DNA from: Lottia gigantea
Taxonomy: Eukaryota > Mollusca > Gastropoda > Lottiidae
DNA length: 64,000 nt
Assembly: GCF_000327385.1 (NCBI RefSeq)
Contig: NW_008709027.1
Span: 2,343,952 to 2,407,951, forward strand
Direction of reading: 5' to 3'
The notes beneath the pieces were generated by a model. The model searched no databases. It had not been told where the DNA came from and saw only the letters and a list, made by a program, of their open reading frames with translations. Position numbers and translations under genes: made by a program. Below are positions 1 to 13,539 of the stretch, piece by piece (positions within the stretch are counted from its first letter, which is position 1; every line of letters begins with the position of its first letter).

Positions 1-2835
1 ATCCCATAACCCTTCGCCATTAAAATTATAACGGCGACTTGACGACATTGCCGTTTCATCTGTTACACGCCGCCGAGCGTTTTAAGACATGTTTTCGTCG
101 CTGACTTTCATTTTTAAAATGTTATCCAACCATAAGTGACGATCTATAAACGTTTCAAAACATTTGTCTGGCTTGCCACCACGCAATGAGAATGAACAGC
201 TGCTCAACTAGATGAGTGGGTTGGGAATTTTTTTTTAAAATATGCCTTGTGCAATTTTATCTGGGGCCGGGAACCCCCTTAGGGTTGAGGTCCGGTTCAA
301 CCAGTTCCTGTGGTAGTTAGGCCACTGAGAATGGTCTCATCTAGATCCAATAACGCCTCCTGGCTATTGCTCTTCTCCAAAACACCAATAACAGGAATAG
401 GAAAGCTTGTAACTCTTGCTGTCTTCTCTATACAAAGCTAATGCTTGTTCTTCCATTCTAAGAATGGCCAGACAACTCAAGTTACGCACCTCCCATCCCC
501 CCATTACACATACACATACATGTCAACATATCGGGGGACATTCGACTACGCTATGGTTAGCGGATAGTCGCCAAATAGTTGAGAAGATTCTGCGAACCTT
601 CGCTAAACATTGCTGAATATTTTCCAATAAATCGGCAAGTCGTCGACTATCGCAGACCATCGCCGATACATAAATTCCTAATAGGAATTCCTGAGGTATT
701 AGAAACTTTCTTTGTGTAGGTTTTTATTTCTTGGGCGAGTCATATGTCAGTGAAGAAGCTGTCTTGGTGGTTATCGAAAAAATACTCATCGTTCATTCAG
801 ATATCTGGCTTTGTAGTTTCATTAAATGATTGATCATATAAAGTTATCGGCTTCTATCTAGTAAACACGTAGCTGGTATTGGCATACATTAGCGCTTTCA
901 GAATCCCAAGTATTTTTTTATCTATTTTCTGTTGTCTAGAATTTTCCTGGGTCACCAGTATTGTGACACAGACATTAGATAATCAATCAATTTGAACTGG
1001 TATTTTGTTAATAATTGAATTATGACAGCTACAAATTTTAGGTATGTGGAAAGAGATGTCGAATTGACAACCCAGTTGCAGATGGCATCAGGTGTTCCTG
1101 AAGAGTGAGCATATCCGGACTCGCATGCGACCCACTTTATATAGTGGTGCTAAAATGAAAAGTATTTATTATTCGGAAGGTTAACCTCAAATATAAGAAC
1201 GGAAAGCATGTGTAAAAGATAGATTGATTTGAATTTGATAAGTTCCAAAATGGAATGAAGATCCGTGTTTAATTTGGATGTAGGAATATTACATTTCAGA
1301 AATTTATTGTTTTTTTTTTAATTTTTAATTTTTATTTCTAAACCATTTCTCACAATAGCAGAGACTAAATCAAATTTCCCTGATATTATTCATATTCGGT
1401 TTATTAGAACATTTATAGCACAGAAACAGCAAAGTAATTTTCCAAATACCAGTTCATTCTGATTGAAAGTGGATTCGTTTATGATTTGTTTCAAATAGTC
1501 CAAAATTACATTATCAAAGATAGATCAAAAAAACAGGAAATTATAATTGAGTTTTTCTTCAGAACAAAATCTATACCACAGTCCATTGATATAAATCAAT
1601 CTGGATCACAAAACATAATTAATGTTCCTATTGGTAAAATGATACATCTGAAGAAATAATACTAATCTAACTTTAATTACAAGGAAAAAAACAATATTTC
1701 CTTACCATTTTGATTTGAAATCAATCCATCCATTTTATAGTGTATTTTACCTGATTTATTCCAATGAAGAACAAAGGGAATCATAGTCCTTTAAAAGTAT
1801 AAGTAGAAAATAATTATAGAAATCCTTTAAAAGTATACGTAGAAAATGATTTAATGTCACTTTACCTCTCAATATTCCATATCTCTATTCCAATAATCAT
1901 TATAAATATACATGATAATTTTTTGACAAAAAACAAAACACATCATCTCCTCGATTCTTATCTATGTAACGTATCACTATGTCTTCTATCAAATATTCAA
2001 CATGTCTAATGAAATGTACAACAATTCAATATGGTAAATATTGATCCACATAATATTGAATAATTATTGAAGGTAATTGATTGATTATTATTAGTACCTT
2101 TCATATAAATATTCACACACTATTACCTTTAACATAAACATTAAAATCATTTTTATCTTCATTAGAACTTTCTGTCAAAATTTTTAATACCACATGTTTC
2201 AACCTTTAGTAGATTGAAAATATCCAGTTTAATGATTATACTAAAACTTATTTTAATATTAATAATTAAACATTTTGTCTTTTTAACGTTATTGTGTTGG
2301 TTTAATATTCAATTTCAGACGTCAATTTTTAATCATTCATGTCCTCATTATTGATTGTTAAAGAGTGTATTCGAGTGTTTTTTTATGTTTAAGAAATCCA
2401 ATATCGGGTCAATAAAATGATATTTACGTAATTGAGATGTTAGCTAGTCTATATAAATCTATAACAATATTGAATATTGAGCTCGATGCTGTCATCTCAC
2501 TCAATAAATAAAAGAGAATTGTTATAAAGGCACTATTCAAACAAATTGCAACGGTGACTTTACTTTAAGAAAATAGATTGATAGATTGAAATTAACTATA
2601 TAATGTTGATTTCTCTTAGAAGTTATAATGAGCTGTTCACTTCAATGAATTCTCATTAAACATTTCATAAGATCTAAGGCGAACTTTTATTTACATTTTT
2701 AAAATTTAGTTCCTTGCGGTGTTATATCCTTTCAAAGAAAAAATATTATAAAGCAGGAATGATTATCATCGTGATTTAGAATAAAACAATACAAAACCTA
2801 TGTGTTGTTGTGGAGATCTTGAATTACTAGATTGA
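1..2835. other. intergenic, no gene recognised
   Basis: AT-rich sequence with no convincing exon. Open frames here are short, low in complexity and lack paired splice sites or a recognisable domain. The first 700 bases are more GC-rich than the rest and could belong to a neighbouring gene's flank or to an old repeat. A 30-odd-base duplication lies around 1790-1850. Confidence 0.5.
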
Positions 2836-2839
2836 TAGG

Positions 2840-4075
2840 CTTTGTATTATTAGAGGTTGGGTAAACTTGTTATATTTTTAAATGTTAGGGCTTGGTCAAC
2901 TATCTTTATATCATTTACATTTAAAGAGTGCGTAAACTATCATATATTATTAAAATGTATAGAGTGCGTAAACTATGTAATATTATATATATTTAGATGG
3001 TTTGTAATCTATGTTATATGATTTACATCTAGAGGGTGGCAAACTATCGTATATTATTTACATTTAGAGATTGTGTAAACTATATAAATTATCTATATTT
3101 AGATGGTTTGTAAACAATGTTATATGATTTACATCTAGAGGGTGGTAAACTATCGTATATTATTTACATTTAGAGGGTAGTAAACTATCATATATTATTT
3201 ACATTTAGAGATTGTGTAAAATATGTAATATTATTTATATTGAGGGTTTGTAATCTATGTTATATGATTTACATTTAGAGGGTATAAACTATGTTATATT
3301 ATTTACATTTAGAGAGTGCGTAAACTATCATATATTATTTACATTTAGAGATTGTGTAAAATATCATATATTGTTAAAATTTAGAGAGTGCGTAAACTAT
3401 GTAATATTGTATATATTTAGAGGGTTTGTGAACTATGTCATATGATTTACATTTAAAGGATGGATAATCTTACAGTACATTATTTACATTTAGAGGATTG
3501 GTAAACTATCGTATATTATTTACATTTAGAAGGTTGGTAAACTATGTTATATTATTAAAATTTAGAGGGTTAGTAAACTATGTTATATTATTTATATTTG
3601 GAGGGTGGGTAAACTATGTTCTATTATTAAATCTAGAGGCTTGGTAAATTATTTATAAATTGTCTAGAGGCTTTGTGAATAATTCATGCATTATTTTTTT
3701 GAATTATTTAGAGGGTGGTTTTTTTATCGTTATATTATTTACATGAAGAGGGTGGGTAATCTTTGCTATATCATTTACATTTAGAGAGTAAACTATGTTA
3801 TACTATGTATACATGTATTTAGAAGGTTGGTATATTATATTACTTCGTTAACATTAAGAGAGTGGGTAAACTATGTTATATTATTGAATGTAGACGATTG
3901 GTATATATATTATTTACGTTTGGAGGATGAGTACATCATCTTATATTATTTTTATATGATTTACATTAAGGGGGGAGGTAAATTATACTTTATATCTTAT
4001 AATATAGAGAGTAATTATCGTTGTATAATTCAAAACTTAAACATACGGGATTGGTAGTCTATCTTTATATAAATG
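2840..4075. repeat. degenerate ~38-bp AT-rich minisatellite
   Basis: About 30 imperfect units of roughly 36-42 bases follow each other. The recurring core reads approximately TTATTTACATTTAGAG then GGTGGGTAAACTATG, and unit starts vary by small indels. Short open frames across it (for example 3257-3445) are translations of the repeat, not genes. Units in the middle (2990-3450) are the most alike; both edges decay into the flanks. Confidence 0.85.
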
Positions 4076-5025
4076 AATATAATTATGGAAGATTGATATA
4101 ATTTTTCAATTAATTACAGATGTAAATTGTCCTATGATTAAAACGAAAACCTGTAAAAATTACAGATCATCATTCTGTAACTTTTTAAAGCTTGGTCCAC
4201 TATATCTTTATAAATATTCTCAGAAATTTTAAAAATATAGCCTACTATTTTGCTATGAAAATTAATCATAAAAACACGGTTTGAGTGGGACTAAATTCAA
4301 TGGACATTTGTTTTAAGTACTAATATAATCATTCTAGATCAATGATATCAATGACCACGACTATCATACTTTACATCTTATTGATTTCTTTAATGTCACA
4401 TTCTTATCATATGCATAGCTGGATATGAATTACTTATAACTATCAAGATAATATAATTGCGTGCAGTCCTTAATTAATCAATATGTGTAAACAAATGAAA
4501 TGATTTCTGTTGATAGCAATTCTACTTTATATTATTGGGATCAATATTTTTAGCTTGTATGACACAAGTCTGCTATATAGGTGGTTGAATTTAGACTGAA
4601 AATCCATAAATCGCGACAAGAAACCTCTCTATTATTGTACAATTATACAACATTATTTATCGATTTATCATGTACTCATATAAAGCGCATGAATTTATCC
4701 CGAGTATTATACGGCTCATTTAAGATGTTTAGTCATTTCTTAATTCAGACTACTTTCTCACCATTTTCTTTCAGCCAATACTTGAATATAAAATTGATGA
4801 AAAAGAACTACTGTGTTTCTCTTGTTATAAACTTATATGAGATATTGCTTGATGTTGAAGTCTTATAAATAATTCAGTGATTTGTACAAGAGAAGTAACA
4901 AATATCTAATTATTGGTTCAGTCTCTTTGAACTTTGTTTTGATATACACACATCTTAAACCTGGCCGCCATATACATCCTTCATAAGAATTTTAACTGTG
5001 AAGATACCATGGGCATAGGAGAATA
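4076..5025. other. intergenic, nothing recognised
   Basis: AT-rich spacer. A 95-codon frame at 4581-4868 has no recognisable domain, no signal of coding bias and no spliced partner; I do not call it a gene. Confidence 0.5.
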
Positions 5026-5029
5026 TTAT

Positions 5030-5680
5030 CTGTTCGGACAGCAACCAAAGACCTCAAAGAACTGTTTATCCGATTATTACCAATTTCTAACTTAATCGCG
5101 ATCTCATACCGAGTTTCATTAAGATCGGATAAAAACTGTAGTCTCTATCGTGCCTACAAAGCAAATTTGCCGAGTTTTCAGTAAGTCAAGGGCAAAAACT
5201 CCGAAACCCTTCATCCAATTGTTACCAATTACTAACTCGAGATCTCATCAATATATTCATGCATCCCTAGTTTCATCTAGTTCGGATAAAAACCGTAGTC
5301 TCTAAAGCAAAATTGACGTTAAGTCAAGGTCAATAATTCTGAAATAGTTTATCCGATTATTATCAATTTCGAGGTTGACTGAGATCTTATCAATGTTTAC
5401 ATGCATGCCAAGTTTCATCAAGATGGAATTAAAACTATCGTGCCTACAAAGCAAATCTGACGCGTTTTACTAAGTCAAGGGCAATAACTCTCAAAAAGTC
5501 CATCCGATTATTACCAATTTCGAACTTGACTGAGATCCTATCAATATATACATGCATCAAGTTTCATGAAAATCTGATAAAAACTGCAGTCTTTATCGCG
5601 CCTACAAGAAATATGAACGGACGGACGGACAGGGGCGTCGGCAATATACGTCCACATTTCAACGTGGGCGTATAAAAATG
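5030..5680 (-). repeat. dispersed repeat (ATACGCCCAC family), minus orientation
   Basis: Read on the minus strand it begins with the family's 5' hairpin (positions 5652-5675 carry the CCCACGTTG/CAACGTGGG arms), then the CCGTCCGTCC tract, then three or four ~170-base units ending in the motif that reads TTATTGCCCTTGACTTA in other copies. It lies just downstream of the IQCK stop codon, on the same strand as that gene. The 3' end typical of the family is not clear here. Confidence 0.75.
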
Positions 5681-6538
5681 ATCGGAGAGTAATTTTTGTG
5701 GTATCATGGTTTCAAGATCAGGTCAAACCTCAACCACTGTTTCAGAAAACTGTTGTTGCACCAAACACCTCCAGTCAAATCGTTAGACAAAGCCGTAGAT
5801 TTCTGGGTAGATTGAGCTTGATTAATAATATGAATCAATGCAAGATATGAAACATTCAAGAATTAAGAAGATGAGCTCCATCAGAGAGCGTATTGCTGTA
5901 AACGAAGGTATCTGATTCAGTTATAATAGAAAAGTGCCATGGGCATCTGTAATCCAGATCCTCATTGTGCAGATTCTGCATCAGTTAGGCAGAGAAAAGC
6001 CATTTCATAAATAAAACATTAATAAATATCATAGTCAAATCCATGCTAACATTCTTCCTAATAAATAGTAAATCCATAACAATAATTCTATCGACTGAAA
6101 TCAGTGGAACTTACATCATGTAATTATAAACAGTGTCCATCATAATAAGAGTAAAGACATGCAAATATCAGATTTATCACTGATATCAAGATATTTAAAC
6201 ATAACAGGTAAATCATTGTCAATCTGATAGAATTGTCTTGAAGTTTATTATTCTCCAGAGAACTCTATAATCTCATTGTTTATTATGTACATGTACTTAA
6301 TTATAAATAAAAAAACATATAAATATAAATATAATGAAGTCTATTCAAATTTATAGTAATCAAGTCAGTGTGTGGGATTCACTTTGTGTATGGCCAGCTT
6401 AGACAAGTAATTAACTGAATGAGCAGTTTTGTCCAATCATAAGTAATGTTGATAAAAAAATTCTCGAGGAAACTGTTAGTTTTTACAATTATATGATTTC
6501 CTTTCTCTCAAGTATACTCAAAAATTTAAGATGTTTTG
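5681..6538 (-). other. IQCK downstream flank / probable 3' UTR
   Basis: No coding exon recognised. The part nearest 6538 must hold the IQCK 3' untranslated region; a minus-strand AATAAA is present around 6243-6248 but I cannot say whether it is used. Confidence 0.4.
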
Positions 6539-9500
6539 TTACTGTTGATTTTCAGAATTATTGTCAGTTTGAAGAGGAGTGTTTAATTCTGCAGATGGAA
6601 CACTGTCAATGATGGGTTGAGGATTGTTATTAGTAGCTACATTATCAGAACTTTGGTCGTGAGGCATTTTTTCTTCCCAAAATTCATTTACTTTTTTATC
6701 ATATCCTCTGTTTTCTTCTCTCCATTCTCTCTGCCACTGACGTAATTCTTGGATTTTTGGATCACATCTAACCTGAAATCAAATTTGATATCTTACATAT
6801 ATAAGCATCCAATATATTACCTATATGTTATAGTGTTCATATGTCAGTCAGAATTGTCTGTCAGATCCACTAACATTCTTATCATGATTTTACACTATCT
6901 CAGGGGTTTTCAACCTGGGGATAATTTTGAAAAACATTACAGGGTTAAGAGAAAATTACCAAATACTAAAGATTTTTAAGGGGATCGGGTAATGCAATGA
7001 TCAAGGAACCCGAAAGGGGTAATAGAAAGAAAAAGATTGAAAACCCCTGCAGTATTTGCTTATTCTACATCAGGAAGCATTTACTGTAGGACATGTCTTT
7101 CACATTAACAATTCATAATGATTAACAATACCTTATATCCTCTCCAATGTGATTGAATAATCAATCCTGCTTCTTCTTCTGTCCACAATAATGATAATGG
7201 TAATGGTGGTCTAGGACTGAAAAAGAGATTGAATCAAGAATAAACATAAACTACCTAATATAATAATTGATTTCATCACAAATTAAAGAAAAAACATTTT
7301 TTCATTCAAATATGAACAACTTGTCACAAGACATATTCTAAAATGCCCACAATAAAACGTTTTCATCCAGTTCAGAAATTGCTGAACAAACTTATTATTT
7401 TTAAAATCTTTAATTATCATTCTTAGTGTCACTGAATCACATGGACAGTTTTGATAATGATAATATATAACGACAATATAATAGTACTTACTGATCTTTT
7501 AACCATAGATTAACAAACGGTATATCTAATAACTGTACATTTTCTCTATCGGGTTTACTTCTATTGTTTCTACAATAAATTTTAAAATTTGATAAACATG
7601 CCATGTCCATTATTATGAAAGATTTCAACACTTGTTTATAAATATAAGCTTAATCATTACCTTAATCATTTATATATATAAAAAAAATAATAACTGACGA
7701 ACTGACTTACTTCTGCCTAAATTGTATGTAATGTAGCATGTAACCAACAAGGATAAGCTTATTCAAAAAGAACATTTACCTGTATAAACATTCCGTGATA
7801 AAATCTAATGCATTAAACTTTGTTCTTTTTCTCTGTAAAAAAAAAAATATTTGGTGGCTGAATATAATTGTTGACAAACTATGAACAATAAAAATATTTG
7901 TACATCCTGGTAAATCTGTTACATTCTACATTCCATTAATAAACACCAATATATATTTGAGGTCTATGTTTAGAACTTACCTCAAAACATTTTTCTATCT
8001 TAGCTTGTTTTAACATATCAGCTAATGCTGGTAATAAAACAGGGAAAATATAACATTCTAAATATTCTTTCGGTGGACCTAAAAAATTGAATGAAATAAA
8101 CTAAGGTCTAAATTCTCATTGCAAGAAACCTATTTAAAGAAAGGAAAAATGTAATTTGTATAAGGAAGATAGCTTGCCAGGTAAGATTACATTCGCCCAC
8201 TGGCAGCTGTCAGAAATGATATAACAGTCTTTATTGACTAAAGTAATAATTATCTCATATTAAATAAATTTCATAAGTTTGAATGATATATATATCACTG
8301 CCAGTTTTCAATGCTGAGTAATTCCACAAAATGTTTTAAAATCAATATCAATAACCCAAATAAATCAAACAGCTCTAATATCAGGGGCAAAAAATTGTTG
8401 AGTGAAACTGTTGAAAATTCAATAAACCTCCATTCATTTCATTTCACTCATCAATATAAATCATCATACCACACTTCATAAAAATCACATGAAATCTGTA
8501 GTCTCTATTGTGCTCATGAACAAATTTTGAAGCATTTTATCTCAGTCAAGGGTTACAACTCATAAACTGTTCATCGAAAAATAATCAAGTTCAAACTTGT
8601 CAAAGATCTCATCAATATAAATGATCACACCAAATTTCATTAAAACAGTTGAAAACTCTTGTCTCCATACTGTTCACAAACAAAATTATACCCTTTTTTC
8701 TTAAGTCAAGGGCAATAACTACCACAGCCATATACGCCCACCATGGCATGCAGATGGTAAAAACGAAACATCCATTTTAAGTTTCATCAAAATCGGTTGA
8801 AAACTAAGAAAGTAATAGCATATTATTCAAGATTTTGGGGCAAGGGTAATAACTCTGCTTCTAACGGTCGAAAATAGCTCAAATTCGAACCTGACCTTTG
8901 TTTTATGAATATGTATACACATATCTTTCCAAGGCATTTAGTAATTGATCAATGTAAGTAAAAAAAACTTTATAGACATAAAATTACTACAATTATTGAC
9001 TGCGACGTTTCAATTTCAATGAATGTTCTCTCACCGTTACCAAGCAAAACATTAGGCATATATATATATAGAGAGCTAGTAACAACAACTAATAGCCATA
9101 TATATATGTTCTTTTTGATCTGTTCTCTTTAATCTGTGGATTATGGTTTCTTACTGATATTCTATATCATATTATTTATTCCCTAAATGATATTATCATA
9201 TTCACTTGGTATGAAATAACCTTGTGGCTTGTGGTGCTGTCGTTGATGGTGACTTTCCATATGCATTAAGAATATTCTGTACCGTTCTTCCTTTCTTAAA
9301 ACTAATATCTACTTGAAGTTCTTCCGTTAACAGTCTTTTAATCTGGTAGGAATTTGATCAAATAAACGGTATGCTAATTCTGATCCCGCAGTTGGATGGT
9401 GGTATACACATACCCAATTTCATATGATTCCAACAAAAAATCTGGTTTTTAGTGCGTTTACAAGCAAATGTTGACGGACCCACGGAGCAACAGACCAACG

Positions 9501-12004
9501 GAGTGTTTACGAGCAATTGATGTTGAAAGAAGCACTTACTGTAAAGAGGTTAAAGGGCGATAACTCCTCAAAACTGACGTTAGAGGCCTAAATCTTGAAA
9601 AAGCCTTAAATTTAATCAGAAGTAAACTAAACTTTCTCAAACCTTTCGATAACATCCATTTTAAGTTTCATCAAAATCGGTTGAAAACTAACAGAGTAAT
9701 ACCTGGCATATTCAAGAGTTAGGGGCAAAGGCAATAACTCTGTAAAGGACATGAAATAAGACTCCGATTTTGACAACTACCTAATCTCAACTCAGAATAT
9801 TGTTATTACTCTTTAGGTCTATTATAATGTTTTCATTCAGATCTTACCATTTCGAACTTGATCTTCGTTTTATGAACATGTATACATATACCAAATTTCA
9901 TTTTGATTCCATCAAAAAATCTAGTATCTAGAGCATTTACAAGCAAATATTGACGGAAGGACGGAGGGACAGACGGCCAGACCGGGGTGCTGACAGTATA
10001 CGTCCGCATAGAAAGATGTTCATCGAAAAATCAATAAATGCGAATTTGTCCAAGATCTCATTAATATAAATGATCAAACCAAATTTCATTAAAATCATTT
10101 GAAAACTGTAGTCTCTATTGTGTAAGCTTACACAAACAAATTTTGATTCCTTTTTCCTAAATCAAGGGCAACAACTCAAAAATTCAAACTTGACTAGGAT
10201 CACACCAAATTTCATTAAGATAGCTTGCATTGCAAGGTAACATACGCCCACTGGCAGCTGTCAGAAATAATAAAACAGTCTTTAGTGATTAAAGTACGAA
10301 TTTTCTCATATTGAAGAAATTATTTATGCTGAATAATTCCACAAAATTAAAATCAAACTTGTCCGAGATCTTATCAATTTCAATGATCACACCAAGTTTC
10401 ATCAGAATCGGTTGAAAACTGTAGCTTCTATTGTGCTCACAAACAAATTTTGACGCGTTTTTTGTAAGTTAATGGCATTAACTCAAAAACATTTCATCGA
10501 AAATGCGTCAAGATAGAACTTGTCCGAGATCTTATCAATTCCAATGATCACACCAAGTTTCATCAGAATCGGTTGAAAACTGTAGCGTCAATCCTGCTCA
10601 CAAACTATTATTAACAAATTTCGACACGTTAACAAAGTCAAGGGCAATAACTCAAAAAACCGTTCATTGAAAATCCGTCAAGTTAGATCTTATCAATTCC
10701 AATGATCACACCAAGTTTCATCAGAATCGGTTGAAAACTGTAGATTCAATCCTGCTCACGAACTATTTTTAACAAATTTCAACACATTTTAACAAAGTCA
10801 AGGGTAATAACTCAAAAACCGTTCATCGAAAATGCGTCAGAATAGAACTTGTCCGAGATCTTATCAATTCCAATGATCACACCCAGTTTCATCAGAATCG
10901 GTTGAAAACTGTAGCTTCAATCCTTCTCACGAACTATTTTTAACAAATTTTGACGCGTTTTAACAAAGTCAAGGGCAATAACTCAAAAACCGTTCATCGA
11001 AAATGCGTCAAGTTAGAATTTGTCCAAGATCTTATCAATTCCAATGATCACACCAAGTTTCATCAGAATCGGTTGAAAACTGTATCGTCAATCCTGCTCA
11101 CGAACTATTTTTAACAAATTTTGACGCGTTTTAACAAAGTCAATGGGAATAACTCAAAAACTGTTCATCGAAAATGCGTCAAGTTAGAACTTGTCCGGGA
11201 TCTTATGAATTCCAATGATCACACCAAGTTTCATCAGAACTTGTCTAAGATCTCATCAATATAAAAGATCACACCAAATTTCATTAAAATCAGTCCAAAA
11301 CTGTAGTTCACTATTGTGAAACAAATTCAGTCAAGGGCAATGGCTGACGGACAGACGGACAGGGGCTATGGCAATTTACGTCCACATTTCCATGTGGGCA
11401 AAGAATAAAATCTAAATGCTCTATAGAATCCTATCTTCAATATGGTTCTTTGTGCAAACTTCCTAACACCTCTTGACAACTGGGATAACTAAATAATTTA
11501 GAATTGATTTTCTGTCCACAGATTTTCCAACTCTTTTTAATATTAAGGCATCCACAGTGAAATAATATTAATAGAAGGCACAACACAATACAACAAAACA
11601 AACACCCACTAAAAAACATAACTAATAACGATATTTATACACTTAAACAACTCGAAGATGTAACTAACATTTGTCACATAAGCTTATAGACATTAAAATG
11701 TGATCTAAAGGATAAAATAAAACAAGAAAGACAATACTTTACTAACATGTATTAGGGGAGGGTAATGGTGGAGGGATGGGTGACGATTTACACGGAGGTT
11801 TATCAGTAAAAGCAAACCCTGCACATGAAGGATGACTAATAGTAACATCTACGTCAACAATATCATCTATATCAGTTACAACACGTTCATGCATTTTCCC
11901 ATAAAAGACTGGATTGTGTTTACTTGGATCATAGTCTTGATAGTCTGTGTGAACAGATTGTGTTTCATCATCATTAGTTATAGGTGCTCTTTGATATTCA
12001 TATT
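6539..12004 (-). CDS. IQCK: IQ motif-containing protein K (IQCK), 5' end not found
   Basis: Six coding exons on the minus strand join in frame: 12004-11747, 8078-7981, 7832-7780, 7569-7492, 7216-7132 and 6772-6539 (stop at 6541-6539). All borders are GT-AG. The ~268 visible residues match what I remember of vertebrate IQCK in order: PPKEYLECYIFPVLLPAL, KIEKCFERKRTKFNALDF, a TEEEAGLIIQSHWRGYK block that is the IQ (calmodulin-binding) helix, then VRCDPKIQELRQWQ. Human IQCK is about 287 residues, so only a short N-terminus is missing. The first visible exon needs one base from an upstream exon, so at least one 5' exon lies above 12004; I could not find it before OXLD1. The acidic, Asp-rich stretch in the first exon and the Gln/Asn-rich tail are not conserved in my memory of the family. 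Function is poorly known; calmodulin binding is inferred from the IQ motif. The 3.7-kb intron 8079-11746 is almost entirely dispersed repeats. Confidence 0.88.
6901..7049. mobile_element. hAT-type MITE in the last IQCK intron
   Basis: A 149-base element starts CAGGGGTTTTCAACCTGGGG and ends with the inverse, TTGAAAACCCCTG. CAGGGGTT...AACCCCTG ends are typical of hAT (Charlie-like) non-autonomous elements. The flanking octamers CACTATCT (6893-6900) and CAGTATTT (7050-7057) agree at six of eight bases, fitting an aged 8-bp target duplication. Confidence 0.7.
8160..8750 (-). repeat. dispersed repeat (ATACGCCCAC family), minus orientation
   Basis: On the minus strand its 3' end is clear: CTGACAGCTGCCAGTGGGCG followed by a TACCTGGCAAGCT motif (8165-8210 on the plus strand). 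Internal ~170-base units follow, and a decayed 5' end with TACGCCCACCATGG lies near 8730-8745. It sits in the large IQCK intron in sense with that gene. Confidence 0.75.
8751..10015 (-). repeat. related dispersed repeat with duplicated units, minus orientation
   Basis: Two related units share the stretch TTTAAGTTTCATCAAAATCG then GTTGAAAACTAA (near 8780 and 9660), and two share a CAAGCAAATNTTGACGGA stretch (near 9460 and 9945). The right end has CGGACGGA-type tracts and a GTATACGTCCGCAT remnant of the hairpin end (9955-10010). It is a diverged subfamily of the same dispersed repeat, still in the orientation of IQCK. Confidence 0.6.
10020..11405 (-). repeat. dispersed repeat with about five tandem ~170-bp units, minus orientation
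   Basis: The best copy in the IQCK intron. Its 3' end (minus reading) lies at 10215-10260, with the TTGCAATGCAAG palindrome and the inverse of GTGGGCGTATGTTACC; the 5' end with the CGTCCGTCTG tract is at 11340-11400. Between them, units repeat with a TTTGACGCGTTTTAACAAAG motif every ~170 bases. Its 3' segment is nearly identical, inverted, to 33590-33750, so the two copies belong to one subfamily. Confidence 0.8.
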
Positions 12005-13385
12005 CTGAAGAAAAAAAGAATAAGTGAAGAATATACAAATTAATAATTTACTTAAAAAGAAAAGAAATGAAATGAAAGAAGCTTTACGTCCTATTTCTGC
12101 ACTTGATTGACATGACAATGCCATGAAATGGTTAATGAGGGACTGTTTGCCAGGACAGATTTCTACCCTTAACATGCATAGCATGTAACACACATGATTG
12201 TCTCATCCAAATAACTGGCTGCTTTTTCCATGTCAACTGTCAATCTCTATGATTTTATCATTGTCAGGGAGAAATCAGGTATTTTCTTTACCAATTCCAG
12301 GATTGATTGCTTGATTTTGAACTTGCCAACAGTCCTCGCAAAAGAAAACTATAATGAAAAAAAGCACTGCAAGAGAATTGGTGGATTGAGTTATGTCATC
12401 ATTATTTGTTAAATTGTCAGGAGAAAAGTAGGTCATTTTAACGTGAATTTTCTGGGAGGGAAGTATGTCTATTTTGAAAGTAAAAATTCTGAACGTTATA
12501 TTTCTATGGACATTCTACAGATAAAGGGTATACAAATGAAAATTTTATTTTCAAGGCTCAATGTTATCAGAGAGTAACTAGAAATTTCACTAAAGAAAAG
12601 ATGACTTATTTTAACTTTTCTATCATGGATGATTCTGGACACTCACAAAGTTGAAAGCTTAAATTTTGACTGTGAGCTTTGAATACTGTTACTGATTAGC
12701 TTTTAAAAGTTCTGTTCCCTTATTTTCATTTATTCATATTTCCCATTATTGGACAGCTAATACTTATATAAATTGAAAGCAGAGGTGTTCTAATGTTTGG
12801 GAAAAATACTAGTTTGTCATAGGTCTAAGTCAATAATTAACTCTTAATTAGCTAATTACGAGATAATTCCAATGATCGAGCGGTCATTTAATAAAGATTA
12901 TCAGGTCTCGCAATTTTCATAAGGGTAACTCTATGTGTGCCTGTTCACAGCCAAACATTACCAAAACAGCCAAATACAAACTGAAATTTTTAAAATTTAA
13001 ATGGTTATGTCTCCAAAATAGGGAAAAAGACAATGTTTTTTTTTATTTTCTAAAAACACAGTGTATTAAATTACGGTACATTATTTCTAACTTACAAAAA
13101 TGTCTTTTAAACATGGTTTGGCTAATAATTCTTTTATACGAAATTTTGGCTAGATTATCACAATCAATATATTTAAGTCAGGGAGTAAACAGGGAATCTA
13201 TTTTTAGCTTTTTCAATCAGATTTCAGTAACTTTGATCCCCAAGCTTTTCTACATCCTCACACAATCTCAAGAGTAATTGATTTATTCATTACAAACATC
13301 AATTAATCAAACAATAAGCATGATTTGACCAAGAAAAATAAGTAAAGGCAACTTTAACTAAATTATTACAGTTTCTGAGGCTAAG
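12005..13385. other. upstream of the first visible IQCK exon; no exon recognised
   Basis: A missing 5' exon of IQCK should lie on the minus strand here or further up to 15.5 kb. I looked for a short exon coding something like the vertebrate NLWEQIC-EYE stretch and did not find one with a donor in the right phase. Confidence 0.4.
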
Positions 13386-13539
13386 GGCTCTGTCCCTTGA
13401 ACAAAAGGCACACTACTAGGCCTAGCACTACTAGGCCTATATTTCATACTTGAAAGACTAACAATAATTATTCTGAGTGATATTTAGCCTACATCTAAAA
13501 AAAATCGAATTTCCAAGTGCCAGTAATACTTTTTCATCC

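Noticed and set aside
240-320. Possible tRNA-like GGTTCAACC box
   Set aside because: No matching A box or cloverleaf could be built around it.
3257-4057. Open frames within 2.8-4.1 kb
   Set aside because: They are translations of the 38-base minisatellite, with recurring HILFTFRECVNY-like words.
4581-4868. 95-codon plus-strand frame
   Set aside because: No domain, no coding-like composition, no splice partners.
8160-11405. Retroelement or transposase remnants in the IQCK intron
   Set aside because: Only non-coding dispersed repeat units are present; no reverse transcriptase, integrase or transposase motif was seen.
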